In this document: positions 9,001-16,282 of the stretch, in pieces | Numbering within the stretch: the first letter of the stretch is position 1 | Layout of the letters: the number at the start of each line of letters is the position of its first letter | Assembly (NCBI GenBank): GCA_964398885.1 | Contig: CAYNOU010000040.1 | Coordinates: forward strand, 1 to 24,027 | Length of the DNA: 24,027 nucleotides | Direction of reading: 5' to 3' | Source of the DNA: JAGMCF01 sp964398885 | GTDB taxonomy: Bacteria > Cloacimonadota > Cloacimonadia > JGIOTU-2 | The notes under the pieces: model-generated | What the model saw: only the letters and a program-made list of their open reading frames with translations | Told to the model about the DNA's origin: nothing | The model's database searches: none | Program-made: the position numbers and the translations under genes

Positions 9001-9673
9001 ACACACGGCCATCGCCTGTCTCATTGATTTCAATATTTTCTTTCTTGCGGATAATTCTGCTATGAGCATCTACAAGAATATACCAATCGCCCCCGCTTTT
9101 TGGAAGAATATTCAATTTCCATACCAGATAAGCAATATTGTTTTCATCTACAAAAATAGCTAATTTAGATTTAATAGGAATTACTACATCAAAGTCAGGA
9201 TTTTCAAAAGTGCTTCTTGCAGTAAGAATAGCCTCATCTGAAGTAATGGTAGGTGTAGTAGATATAGAGATATTGGGTTTGTAGCCATTCGCGACCATAG
9301 TAATTTGATTTTTCTTATTCAGGCTTACCACTGTTTCCGAACCTATAACAGGAACCTCGTTAATTACCTGTTGAAAGCCTATATGAGTACCGGATGGGTT
9401 TTCCAAAACCTTCAGTAATTCAAAGTCCGCATCTTCTGATAGATAAAGTAAATCTGAATTAGCATCCAGATATTGTACAGCAATTTCAAGTGATGTGCCG
9501 GTAAATTCGCTGTTTTTCATGCCGGTAATTACCCGAGGGATACCAACGTCGTTATCCATCCGCATGTAACCGTCTTGTGTAGCAATGTAATTACCCTGTG
9601 CAAACATCATAACATGGAAACCTAAGAAAAATGCTGCTAAGGTAATTACTTGAAATAAAGTTGCTCGTTTCAT
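6041..9673 (-). CDS. secreted gluzincin metallopeptidase with beta-helix and sorting domain
   Basis: This is a ~1210-residue secreted protease. I start it at the ATG at 9673, which has a strong AAAGGAGG site and begins a signal peptide (MKRATLF... to FAQ); the frame is open 16 codons further upstream. Residues ~30-215 look like an inhibitory FTP/PepSY-type propeptide. The zinc motif is HELGH (H382, E383, H386), with a third ligand in GISEGISDY (E408), as in thermolysin (M4) and fungalysin (M36) peptidases; I cannot decide between them. After about residue 540 come repetitive segments such as ATLTIEPGTYVFLDG and later NxI/AxI turns typical of a right-handed parallel beta-helix. A helical, TPR-like stretch follows (EEGVVQITDGEYESAK...). 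The last ~85 residues are a sorting domain with NYPNP, MKIYNIKGQLVK and NGIYLYKL. It probably acts extracellularly on proteins. Confidence 0.88.
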   Translation of the reverse strand: MKRATLFQVITLAAFFLGFHVMMFAQGNYIATQDGYMRMDNDVGIPRVITGMKNSEFTGTSLEIAVQYLDANSDLLYLSEDADFELLKVLENPSGTHIGFQQVINEVPVIGSETVVSLNKKNQITMVANGYKPNISISTTPTITSDEAILTARSTFENPDFDVVIPIKSKLAIFVDENNIAYLVWKLNILPKSGGDWYILVDAHSRIIRKKENIEINETGDGRVFDPDPATYFEDITLPDNNDEDYPELYDSYKFRDLEGLNPPVGGQYYLRGEYAYSEDIYLPYDPVSFESTSVFHYNRSQNGFEETNCYYHLDKTIRYVRELGFNPLWNNQTGDNTEDIVFDARGTTARNAYYSSSGEYIRYGVPANYVDAGEDQSVIIHELGHALHDALIIGGLNYYGDCAGISEGISDYFGIDYRRQLSYFLPNDRCNWFWPGLEPTIKIPEDANFEEHWGTSPYEKMQVWASSLMDLEYIEATDPSQGYRLGQDVVSTLQLASLSYVTSDNNRFDNVYAMYQSDIDIYDGAHLIDLIEVYSDRQLFDDQIINEDVIYTSNTSWDGYKLVRANVTVQDGATLTIEPGTYVFLDGAELLVYNGSTLITGAKMLLDNNSALTVLDNITLSEGSLIEVANGSDFQLIGGASLLGTDHSTWVDRNTGEKYDTWEEMHNAVPNHNGNIVQIPGDRVLVRDGGTFGTQGYYDNHVIISAVGDNGWDGIEIKNSCNYNIIEACDIDKISGIQLENTALIFGHSSFSDCGQIIARNDGYLEIYLSSFNNNNACPVITFDSQTYIDDSDFINNNGIGIAIYYGIGSLQSIDTNIISGNDWGILCYDSPMLVFYNQIVDNYSHGFVSYGGTGAAILAGNTIADNDCIEYVAAHPDLTSGVSWGPNTIYSHDNGGLDHYLLACGYTGEPIDCRGNNIDISDTTRFLPFYSSYIFDGEKPPEKILYEEGVVQITDGEYESAKLKMTDIVDNYPETETAVSALQWLMYLEKFSGHDYAGLRDYIENIDEVSYPHLERVKYNTTTSTYMAEADYLTAINRLESILTNPPSLEDSIFALIDEGYCYLKLDEQGGKAAVEECTFKPRCFEEFKYVSQNMTRDLLDKAIPHPEPSIPEVKTFALYQNYPNPMRPDKIGTTTISFSIPKDAKNSEMKIYNIKGQLVKKFSIANNQSAIEWDGKDSNGNKLSNGIYLYKLDCGGKSITKKIVLLR

Positions 9674-9976
9674 AACAAGCCTCCTTTCATTATTTTTGAA
9701 TATGCGTTCTGCATAATTCATATTTTTTTAAATTTTTATTTTTACCTAATTTGGAAGTTAACATATTTATGGGTTGGAATAAATTAAGATAAACATACTT
9801 TTCAAATTTCAACTGTATGATAAAGAAGCATTTTTTATTCAACCCCTTAAACCGTCAGCTACTCCAAAGGGGGAGCAGAACGATTCAACCTATCTAAGAA
9901 AACCCAACATTTTTATACCAATTTTCAAGGCACTATAGTTGATGGATAAGGAACAATAGGAAAATCGCAATAAGCA

Positions 9977-11317
9977 TTATTTTAGAATTGCAACTTTTTT
10001 ATTAACCACAAAAGTATTGCCTTTTATTTGTAGAAAATAAATTCCTGAGCTTAAATTTTTTGGTGTCCAGCTCCATGTATGCGTGCCGGAATTTTGCATA
10101 CCCAGAAATTGTTGATATACTCTCTGACCTTTAATATTGTATAGAAGAATTTCTACCTTATCACTTTTTGTAATTGAATATTCTACATTGAGCGTGTTAC
10201 TCAAAGGATTAGGATACATTGTTACAGATATATCTTGGATTTCTTCTTCAATTGTAATATTATTGGTATCAACAAATTTTAAGAGTGCATTTTGCCTACC
10301 GAATATGTATCCAGTATATCCAGTATTATCAAAGAATTGGATAGTATGTAGTTCCTGGTCAAATTGCTGAAACAATTCAAAACTGGCTCCACCATCTGTA
10401 CTTCGGTAAATAATTCCTGGCTCTCCAGTTACCCAGATAGTGGAATCATTTTGAAAACATATTGCTTGTGCAAATTGACCCATTTCTAAATCCCAAGCTT
10501 CATAGAAATAAAGAATCGTTTGAAAATTGTCTTCTGTTATATATACAAAACTATAAAAAGCATTTCTACCTACAGCACCACCATAATTAGGATTAACAAA
10601 ATGAATATCAAATACATTTGGGGGTCCAGGTTCAATACCAACTTCCCAGTTTTCTCCGCCATTTGAAGAAAAAAGGCTTAGGCCGGCATCAACAAAAGCT
10701 GAACAAGCCGCCCAACCATTATTTTCGTCTAAGAAAAAAAACTTAACTACACTATAGTTAACTAAATAGTGATATGGATCATATATTGTTGGTGTTTCGG
10801 TCAAATACCAATTATATCCGCCATCAATTGTTTTATATATTAAAGCTGCAAGACTTAAAGAGTCACAACCTCCACAGAAAAAGCCGATATCCTGATTAAT
10901 GAAATAAAATGGATACGCATTATTTACATCCGGCATATATTCAGTCATATCTTCCCAGCTATATCCACCGTCTGAAGTGCGTAAATAATAAACTATATTA
11001 TTATATGGGTGGTGATTATTTTGCCATATTTTAGTTGCCCATCCATGTAAACTATCAACCATTTGTAATGAAATAAAGTATTCTAAAGAATCTTCCAAAG
11101 TGTAAATTGGATTCCAGGTTTGAGCCCCATCATCAGTATGATAAATTGTTTGAGCAATGTAAACACCCCATTGGTAAATCCAACCTTCTTCCTCGGAAAT
11201 AAAATTTCCGTATATGGATCGCTGTTCTTCAGTAAATGGCGAGACATTGATCCATTCCTGGGCAGAAAGGTAAGTAATAATAAATATTAATAGGAAAAAT
11301 ATCGCTATTTTTTTCAT
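9977..11317 (-). CDS. secreted BNR/Ycf48-like beta-propeller protein with sorting domain
   Basis: This is a ~446-residue secreted protein. The start at 11317 has AAGAGGAGC 6 bases upstream and begins a clean signal peptide (MKKIAIFF... ending YLSAQ). A frame 12 codons longer upstream lacks these features. The body has repeated motifs typical of BNR/photosystem-assembly-type propellers: TDDGAQTWNPI, TSDGGYSWEDM, TIDGGYNWYL, SNGGENWEV and STDGGASFELF. The C-terminal sorting domain contains MYPNPLSNTLNVEYSI, ILLYNIKGQRVY and SSGIYFLQIKG, a slightly different subtype from its two large neighbours. It is preceded (upstream, higher coordinates) by a 0.6-kb stretch with few genes. Its ligand is unknown. 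Confidence 0.85.
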   Translation of the reverse strand: MKKIAIFFLLIFIITYLSAQEWINVSPFTEEQRSIYGNFISEEEGWIYQWGVYIAQTIYHTDDGAQTWNPIYTLEDSLEYFISLQMVDSLHGWATKIWQNNHHPYNNIVYYLRTSDGGYSWEDMTEYMPDVNNAYPFYFINQDIGFFCGGCDSLSLAALIYKTIDGGYNWYLTETPTIYDPYHYLVNYSVVKFFFLDENNGWAACSAFVDAGLSLFSSNGGENWEVGIEPGPPNVFDIHFVNPNYGGAVGRNAFYSFVYITEDNFQTILYFYEAWDLEMGQFAQAICFQNDSTIWVTGEPGIIYRSTDGGASFELFQQFDQELHTIQFFDNTGYTGYIFGRQNALLKFVDTNNITIEEEIQDISVTMYPNPLSNTLNVEYSITKSDKVEILLYNIKGQRVYQQFLGMQNSGTHTWSWTPKNLSSGIYFLQIKGNTFVVNKKVAILK

Positions 11318-11388
11318 CGGAAAGCTCCTCTTAGTTTTTTTTAAAAATATCATTTGATACTGTCAAGAAATTCTAAGATTTTTTCCTT

Positions 11389-11538
11389 TCATTTTTTTAA
11401 TATAAATCGTTGGATTATTGTATCCCCACCCATTTTATGTCCCAAAACAATATCCAAATCTACATCTAAGTCAATATCATCCACATCAATAGAAGCGGGT
11501 TTTTGGGCACAATGTATTCTACTGTATAAGTTGTAAAA
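11389..11538 (-). pseudogene. probable remnant of an FG-GAP/VCBS-repeat secreted protein
   Basis: A 49-codon minus-strand stretch, bounded by a stop on each side, contains PASIDVDDIDLDVDLDIVLGH. That matches the Asp-rich calcium-binding pattern xDxDxDLDIVxGH of VCBS/FG-GAP repeats common in secreted proteins of this group. There is no start codon or ribosome binding site, and no continuation in other frames was found. The rest of the interval 11318-11931 shows only AT-rich sequence and no other gene. Confidence 0.35.
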
Positions 11539-11931
11539 TTAATAATGAGAGAGAAGTAAAACTATATATCTTATTTTGTTTTTTTGTGCATTCATTGTTT
11601 TGTGACCTCTATTTGATAAAAACCAGTATCATTGAAAAAAAAATAATTTGTCAAGTTTTTTTTATCTTATCAATTTAGAAAGTTCCATAGAAATCTTAAA
11701 TTCCTTATGGTTATAGATAAATAGTGGAATTATGTAGTTTTCAAAAGATTACCTATATGGTTAAGAAATCAACACTGGAATGTCAATCAGCTGGCTACAT
11801 TTAGGGTGGATAGAAATTTAATTTCTTGCTTGCTTATGGAATTTTATAAGATAATTTCAAAAAAACTTGCTATAAAATTTTATAAATTAAAATTATGTCA
11901 ATTAAATAAAAGCAAAATTTTAGGAGTTAAA

Positions 11932-12120
11932 ATGGCAAAAAAATGTGAAATATGCGGGAAAGCACCAATGTTTGGTAATAACAGAAGTAAATCAGATAGA
12001 AGGACTCCACGAAGGTGGAACCCAAATTTGCAACATATAAAAGTAAATGTTAATGGCGTGGTTAAAAAAATGTGGGTTTGTACCCAATGTATAAAAAGCG
12101 GTAGAGTAAAAAAAGCATAA
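11932..12120 (+). CDS. rpmB: 50S ribosomal protein bL28
   Basis: bL28 is a small protein of the large ribosomal subunit. The 62-residue product begins MAKKCEICGKAP and has the conserved RRTPRRWNPNLQ segment and a second Cys pair (CTQCIKSG). CxxC...CxxC forms a zinc ribbon, as in the zinc-binding form of L28. The frame is open 42 codons further upstream, but TAGGAG lies 6 bases before this ATG and the family N-terminus starts here. htrA follows 47 bases downstream. Confidence 0.95.
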   Translation: MAKKCEICGKAPMFGNNRSKSDRRTPRRWNPNLQHIKVNVNGVVKKMWVCTQCIKSGRVKKA

Positions 12121-12167
12121 ATATCAAAATCTTAATATAGAGTTAATATCATTCATAGGAGAATAAA

Positions 12168-13640
12168 ATGAGAAAATATAAGTCATCCGTAGTTATTCTG
12201 TTTATATTAGTTATTGTTTCATATCCATTATTTGCTACTCCACAGTTATGTATTGATGAGACAAGACATAGTCCTTTTGTGAATATTGTAAAAGATATTC
12301 GGGAAACAGTTGTTAGCATCAAAGTTGAATGGGAAGAGGAGAGTCCATACCTTGCTTTCAAATCCCCATTTCCTTTTGATGATGATTTTTTTAAATTCTT
12401 TTTCCCACCTGAACCATCTCAACCAGATAAAAGAAAAAGAAAATTTACTGGAATGGGCTCAGGTTTTATCTTCCGTCAAGATGGTAGGAAAGTTTATATC
12501 CTTACCAATAATCATGTTATTGGGAAAAGCAAAGAAGGTAAAGTTACTGTAACACTTTTTGATAAAGAGAAATATGATGCTGAAATAATTGGATTAGACG
12601 ATAAGACTGATGTGGCAGTAATTAAAATTGAGGTAGAAAAAGCCCAAGAAGTCAATGTTGCCCCATTAGGAGATTCTGATGATATTGAAGTAGGGGATTG
12701 GGTAATCGCTATTGGAAACCCATTTTCAGAGAATCTAAGTGGAACAGTTACAGTGGGTGTAGTTAGTGCTAAAGGTAGGGCAGGTCTATCATTTGGGAGC
12801 AAATCTCCACTTTATCAAGATTATATTCAAACAGATGCTGCAATAAATCCCGGAAATAGTGGCGGTCCTCTTGTAGGTATTGATGGAAAAGTTATAGGTA
12901 TTAATGCGGCAATTTCAACAGTTAGTGGTGGAAATGTTGGTATTGGATTTGCTGTTCCTATAAATATTGCAAAAACGGTTGTTAATGATTTGATTACAAA
13001 AGGTTATGTTGAAAGAGCTTATCTGGGTATTTTACCCCAAGAAATTACTCCGGCTTTACAGGAAAATCTAAAACTTGCTTCATTGCAAGGGGTTATAATA
13101 GGAAAGGTAGAAAAAGATACTCCTGCAGAAAAAGCTGGATTGAAAAAAGGTGATGTTATCATTGAATTTGACGGCAAGTTAGTTAAAAATTTAAGTAAAT
13201 TCAGATTAATGGTAGCGAATTCAAAAGTCGGAGATAAGGTGGATATCAAGATTATCCGTAAAGGTGAGGAACTAATAAAAAAAGCAAAATTAGAAGCTTA
13301 TCCAGAAACTTCAGTAGCAAAGAAAGAGTCTCAACAAAAGGGTACAAGCAAATGGCTCGGAATAGAAGTCCAAAATATTGATTCTGACTTTGCAAAACAA
13401 ATGAAAGTCTCTGCTGATAAAGGAGTTGTTATCTCTAAAATAATTGTTGATTCTCCTGCAGATGAATCTGAGCTTTCTGTTGGTGATGTGATTCTTGAAA
13501 TTGATTATCAAGAAATTAAAGATACTGATGATTATTATTCTTTAATTGAAGATTTGAAAAAAGAAGATAAAAGTTCAATTTTATTGTATGTCTTAACAGG
13601 AAAAGATTATTATCATTATATTGCAATAAAAATTAGATAA
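12168..13640 (+). CDS. degP: HtrA/DegP-family periplasmic serine protease
   Basis: This is a 490-residue Do-type protease that degrades or refolds misfolded envelope proteins in the periplasm. The start has ATAGGAG 7 bases upstream. Residues 1-23 are a signal peptide ending LFA. The trypsin-like domain carries the full triad: His116 in LTNNHVIG, Asp148 in DKTDVAVIK and Ser231 in NPGNSGGPL. PDZ1 spans about 275-370 (GYVERAYLGI... GLKKGDVIIEFDG). PDZ2 spans about 390-485 (KWLGIEVQ... ELSVGDVILEID). The two-PDZ layout matches DegP/DegQ. It may be co-transcribed with rpmB; no separate promoter is obvious in the 47-base gap. Confidence 0.93.
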   Translation: MRKYKSSVVILFILVIVSYPLFATPQLCIDETRHSPFVNIVKDIRETVVSIKVEWEEESPYLAFKSPFPFDDDFFKFFFPPEPSQPDKRKRKFTGMGSGFIFRQDGRKVYILTNNHVIGKSKEGKVTVTLFDKEKYDAEIIGLDDKTDVAVIKIEVEKAQEVNVAPLGDSDDIEVGDWVIAIGNPFSENLSGTVTVGVVSAKGRAGLSFGSKSPLYQDYIQTDAAINPGNSGGPLVGIDGKVIGINAAISTVSGGNVGIGFAVPINIAKTVVNDLITKGYVERAYLGILPQEITPALQENLKLASLQGVIIGKVEKDTPAEKAGLKKGDVIIEFDGKLVKNLSKFRLMVANSKVGDKVDIKIIRKGEELIKKAKLEAYPETSVAKKESQQKGTSKWLGIEVQNIDSDFAKQMKVSADKGVVISKIIVDSPADESELSVGDVILEIDYQEIKDTDDYYSLIEDLKKEDKSSILLYVLTGKDYYHYIAIKIR

Positions 13641-13846
13641 GTTGGATATATTTCCGTAAGATAATTTTTTTATTTTATTTGTTAAAATTGTTTTATTTAG
13701 TTTAGTGCCATTTATAGGTAAAAGAAGATCGGGGAATATAATATTCATATCAAAATATTGCTGATTATATTTGTTTTTCATTCCAAAGGCAGATCCTCTG
13801 GAATTATTCAATTATAAAACATTTCAAGCCAAATTATAAAACTATA

Positions 13847-14743
13847 ATGGAAAACCCTGCAGAAGATAAAGGTTTACAAAAGTATCTTTCCGATATTGCA
13901 GATATACCAATTCTATCAAGAGAAGAAGAGAAACAATTGATTATAAAAGCACAAAACGGTGACCAATCAGCAATGAATAAGCTGATAGAAAGCAATCTGA
14001 AGTTTGTCGTAAAAGTCGCAAGCAAATTTCAAGGCAAGGGATTGACTCTTTCCGAACTAATTAGTGAAGGGAATATCGGGCTTATTAAAGCAATTAAAAG
14101 ATTTGATGTAAAACGAAATACAAAACTTATAACCTATGCAGTATGGTGGATTCAGCAGGCTATCCAGTATGCTATTTATGAAAAGACTAGATTGATAAGG
14201 ATTCCTGCAAAGGCAATATCAACTCTTAATAAGATTGAAGATGCGAAACAAAAACATCGTGCATCTGAAGGTGAGGAGGCAAGCCTTAAAGAATTAGCAA
14301 AAGAGGTTAATATTAAGGAGAAAAAGGCTAAAGATTTAATTGCTCAACAAACTGATATTATATCTCTTGATGAAATTACTTACTCAAAAAGAAATCTCAG
14401 CGGACTCAGCGAATATCCAGATGCCTTATCAAGAATTAGGGCTCGTAAAATAACAGACACAAGCTTTGAAGAAAATCAAAATGACCCTAAGAAGATTTAC
14501 TATAGAAAAAAAATTAAGGAAAAAATCAATAAAAAAATCGGCGAACTGAATCCAAGAGATGCACATATAATAAAGGAATATTTTGGATTCGGTGAAGATG
14601 ATAAAGGAAAAAATTTTGCACAAATTGCAAGAGGATTAGGATTATCAAGAGAAAGAGTTCGTCAAATTTTTAAAAAAATCTTAGAAGATTTAAGAAAAGA
14701 AGCTGTAAATGAGGTTGATATTGATTATTTATTAGGAATATAA
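13847..14743 (+). CDS. rpoD: RNA polymerase sigma-70 factor (primary type, short form)
   Basis: This 298-residue sigma factor directs RNA polymerase to promoters. It begins with region 1.2 (KGLQKYLSDIADIPILSREEE), has no region 1.1, and so resembles the ~290-residue primary sigma of Bacteroidetes. Region 2 includes NLKFVVKVASKF, LSELISEGNIGLIKAIKRFD and the -10-reading helix YAVWWIQQAIQYAI. Region 3 is IRIPAKAISTLNKI. Region 4.2 ends with LGLSRERVRQIFKK. The linker between regions 3 and 4 (YSKRNLSGLSEYPDALSRIR, about residues 184-203) looks longer than usual and differs in codon style. There is no Shine-Dalgarno before this ATG; the leader is simply A/T-rich. Whether it is the only housekeeping sigma cannot be told from the window. 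Confidence 0.88.
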   Translation: MENPAEDKGLQKYLSDIADIPILSREEEKQLIIKAQNGDQSAMNKLIESNLKFVVKVASKFQGKGLTLSELISEGNIGLIKAIKRFDVKRNTKLITYAVWWIQQAIQYAIYEKTRLIRIPAKAISTLNKIEDAKQKHRASEGEEASLKELAKEVNIKEKKAKDLIAQQTDIISLDEITYSKRNLSGLSEYPDALSRIRARKITDTSFEENQNDPKKIYYRKKIKEKINKKIGELNPRDAHIIKEYFGFGEDDKGKNFAQIARGLGLSRERVRQIFKKILEDLRKEAVNEVDIDYLLGI

Positions 14744-14756
14744 AATAATTAGTCTC

Positions 14757-14771
14757 CCCGATTTCATCGGG
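14757..14771. repeat. CCCGAT/ATCGGG palindrome after the sigma factor gene
   Basis: Six-bp arms surround TTC, 13 bases after the sigma-factor stop. It may act as a weak hairpin terminator, though no U-tract follows. It touches the left edge of the RAYT-locus repeats (14769). Confidence 0.5.
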
Positions 14772-15017
14772 AAGCCTGAATGGAATGGAATTGAAATTGT
14801 AATAAAAAATAATATGAATATCTGTTATTATAAAACATTTGACAAATTTTTATCTAAAAATCTATTGTGATGAATAAAGATTTTTAGTCGTTTATAAATG
14901 AAGTTTGTGTCTGTCTGGGCGTCTGTCTCCTCAGGCTCGGCGCCTCTGTCTCGGCTCCCGATATATCGGGAGACGGGCAGACGGGCGATTTATCGAGAGC
15001 CAAGACTGGCCGAAACC
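14769..15017 (+). repeat. direct repeat R1, left copy
   Basis: The 249-bp unit matches 15828-16076 with 3 substitutions and no gaps. Its first ~130 bases are AT-rich. Its second half is GC-rich, built of GTCTG/GGGC/TCGGC motifs around the 18-bp perfect palindrome CTCCCGATATATCGGGAG (14955-14972). Its right end (AGCCAAGACTGGCCGAAACC) is the reverse complement of the start of the tig-leader repeat, with one mismatch. Confidence 0.9.
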
Positions 15018-15111
15018 CCTTTTGCTGGTTCAATTTTGTAAATTGAACCATAAAGTTAAAAAGACAGATAGTGAATAAACTCATGGTTCAGGTAACATAC
15101 CTGAACCAGCA
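15018..15111 (+). repeat. direct repeat R2 with two REP-like hairpins, left copy
   Basis: The 94-bp unit matches 15731-15824 with 2 substitutions. Hairpin H1 is an 11-bp perfect stem (15026-15036/15040-15050) followed by TAAAGTTA. Hairpin H2 is a 10-bp perfect stem (15084-15093/15099-15108). The two outermost arms (TGCTGGTTCA and TGAACCAGCA) also pair, so the whole unit can close into one structure. Confidence 0.9.
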
Positions 15112-15113
15112 GT

Positions 15114-15168
15114 CGGTCTCGGCCCGTCTTGGCTCGGCCAAGCCGAGACAGGCGCCCAGACGGAAAGG
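15114..15168. repeat. GC-rich REP-like palindrome upstream of RAYT
   Basis: The core palindrome spans 15116-15149, with outer arms GTCTCGGC/GCCGAGAC and inner arms CTTGGC/GCCAAG. The 55-bp block recurs at 19127-19181 in front of tig with 3 substitutions. Its GC content stands out sharply from the surrounding AT-rich DNA. Confidence 0.85.
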
Positions 15169-15190
15169 GTTCAGCTGACATATTTGAACC
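15168..15190. repeat. REP-like hairpin H3 in the RAYT leader
   Basis: The arms GGTTCA (15168-15173) and TGAACC (15185-15190) are followed by AGAAAGTTAG. The same arms and trailing AAAGTTA occur at hairpin H1 in R2. The position is directly ahead of the RAYT ribosome binding site. Confidence 0.6.
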
Positions 15191-15213
15191 AGAAAGTTAG
15201 GAGGAGTTTTTAT

Positions 15214-15717
15214 ATGCCCTCAGTTCGAATAAAAAAAGATTTTAATAAAGGAATGTATTTTTTAACATTCTCCATAAAGCGTTTATACTACATTTTTGAT
15301 AGACATAACAGATGGGATATTTTATTAGATTCATTAAAATATTGTCAAAAATATAAAGGGCTAAAAATATATAACTATGTTTTTATGCTAAATCATATTC
15401 ACCTAATAGTGAAGAATAATGATGTGAGCGGATTTGTTCGGGATTTTAAAAGGTTTACATCCAAGAAACTGAAAAAAAACATTTTAAATACAGAACCTAA
15501 AATTTTAAAATTATTCATAGAAGATGGAGAATATAATTTTTGGCAAGCGAAAAACATGCCTGAACATATATTTAGTGAAAAGTTTTATATCACGAAAGCA
15601 AATTATATTGAACAGAATCCAGTTAGAAAGGGTTATGTTTATCAACCGGAACATTGGGTTTATTCTTCTGCGAATAAAGAAAATCCTTTACTGAAATTAG
15701 ATAGTGTTTATGAGTAG
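15214..15717 (+). CDS. REP-associated tyrosine transposase (RAYT, Y1/HUH family)
   Basis: This is a 167-residue single-strand DNA transposase of the IS200/IS605-like Y1 family, RAYT branch. The ATG at 15214 has AGGAGGAG 8 bases upstream; a longer TTG frame from 15184 runs through a hairpin and is unlikely. The HUH motif is MLNHIHLIV (H61, H63). The catalytic tyrosine is Tyr131 in ANYIEQNPVRKGYV, and the family segment EHWVYSSA follows. Known RAYTs cut REP palindromes on single-stranded DNA; here the gene is bracketed by REP-like hairpins and long direct repeats. No TnpB partner is present. The gene appears intact. Confidence 0.92.
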   Translation: MPSVRIKKDFNKGMYFLTFSIKRLYYIFDRHNRWDILLDSLKYCQKYKGLKIYNYVFMLNHIHLIVKNNDVSGFVRDFKRFTSKKLKKNILNTEPKILKLFIEDGEYNFWQAKNMPEHIFSEKFYITKANYIEQNPVRKGYVYQPEHWVYSSANKENPLLKLDSVYE

Positions 15718-15730
15718 AATCCTTTCCAAA

Positions 15731-15824
15731 CCTTTTGCTGGTTCAATTTTGTAAATTGAACCATAAAGTTAAAAAGACAGATGGTGAATAAACTCATGGT
15801 TCAGGTAACATACCTGAATCAGCA
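15731..15824 (+). repeat. direct repeat R2', right copy
   Basis: This matches 15018-15111 with 2 substitutions. H1' is at 15739-15763 with a perfect stem. H2' is at 15797-15821, where one change (GAACCA to GAATCA) weakens the stem. It begins 13 bases after the RAYT stop codon. Confidence 0.9.
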
Positions 15825-15827
15825 TAG

Positions 15828-16076
15828 GGGAAGCCTGAATGGAATGGAATTGAAATTGTAATAAAAAATAATATGGATATCTGTTATTATAAAACATTTG
15901 ACAAATTTTTATCTAAAAATCCATTGTGATGAATAAAGATTTTTAGTCGTTTATAAATGAAGTTTGTGTCTGTCTGGGCGTCTGTCTCCTCAGGCTCGGC
16001 GCCTCTGTCTCGGCTCCCGATATATCGGGAGACGGGCAGACGGGCGATTTATAGAGAGCCAAGACTGGCCGAAACC
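15828..16076 (+). repeat. direct repeat R1', right copy
   Basis: This matches 14769-15017 with 3 substitutions and no gaps, and includes the perfect palindrome at 16014-16031. The remaining interval to valS (16077-16282) holds no gene, no T-box motif and nothing else I recognise, apart from a small CCGTG/CACGG hairpin near 16197-16225. Confidence 0.9.
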
Positions 16077-16282
16077 GATAGTTTTTTCAAAATATTTTCA
16101 ACAGTCTCTGTTAGTGCTTTAGCAATGGGCATTCACACCTTTTGAATATTACTTTTCGGCTTGCCTTGTTGGAGCGGAGCGAAGTCGGGTGTTATCCCGT
16201 GCAATGTGGCAAATTATTACACGGAATAAACCTTTATGGCGAAAAGGATTTTCGTATAAATTTTTTATAAAAAGGAGTTTGG

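Larger units (their letters stand above)
14769..16076 (+). mobile_element. RAYT/REP locus: transposase flanked by nested direct repeats
   Basis: The order is R1 (14769-15017), R2 (15018-15111), a palindrome (15114-15168), a hairpin plus the RAYT gene (15168-15717), R2' (15731-15824) and R1' (15828-16076). Both repeat pairs are in the same orientation, with mirrored order. R1/R1' differ at 3 of 249 positions and R2/R2' at 2 of 94, with no gaps. R1 contains the perfect palindrome at 14955-14972. R2 contains two strong hairpins. The locus lies between the sigma factor and valS. It resembles the REPtrons (RAYT gene plus REP sequences) known from Proteobacteria, but the repeats here are longer. 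Confidence 0.75.

Noticed and set aside
14884..15084. 66-codon minus-strand frame across R1/R2
   Set aside because: It also only translates repeat DNA and is not conserved at the right copies.
15184..15213. TTG start giving a RAYT protein 10 residues longer
   Set aside because: It would begin inside hairpin H3 and include the Shine-Dalgarno; the ATG at 15214 is well placed after AGGAGG.
14769..16076. CRISPR array
   Set aside because: Repeats are long, few and not regularly spaced with unique spacers; the locus is explained by RAYT/REP elements. No CRISPR array was seen elsewhere in the window.
15957..16145. 62-codon plus-strand frame through repeat R1'
   Set aside because: It is a translation of the GC-rich palindromes, with no ribosome binding site. 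The left copy of the repeat does not keep a comparable product.
16077..16282. T-box riboswitch ahead of valS
   Set aside because: No T-box consensus (GGTGG-type sequence) or following terminator/antiterminator could be found in the leader.
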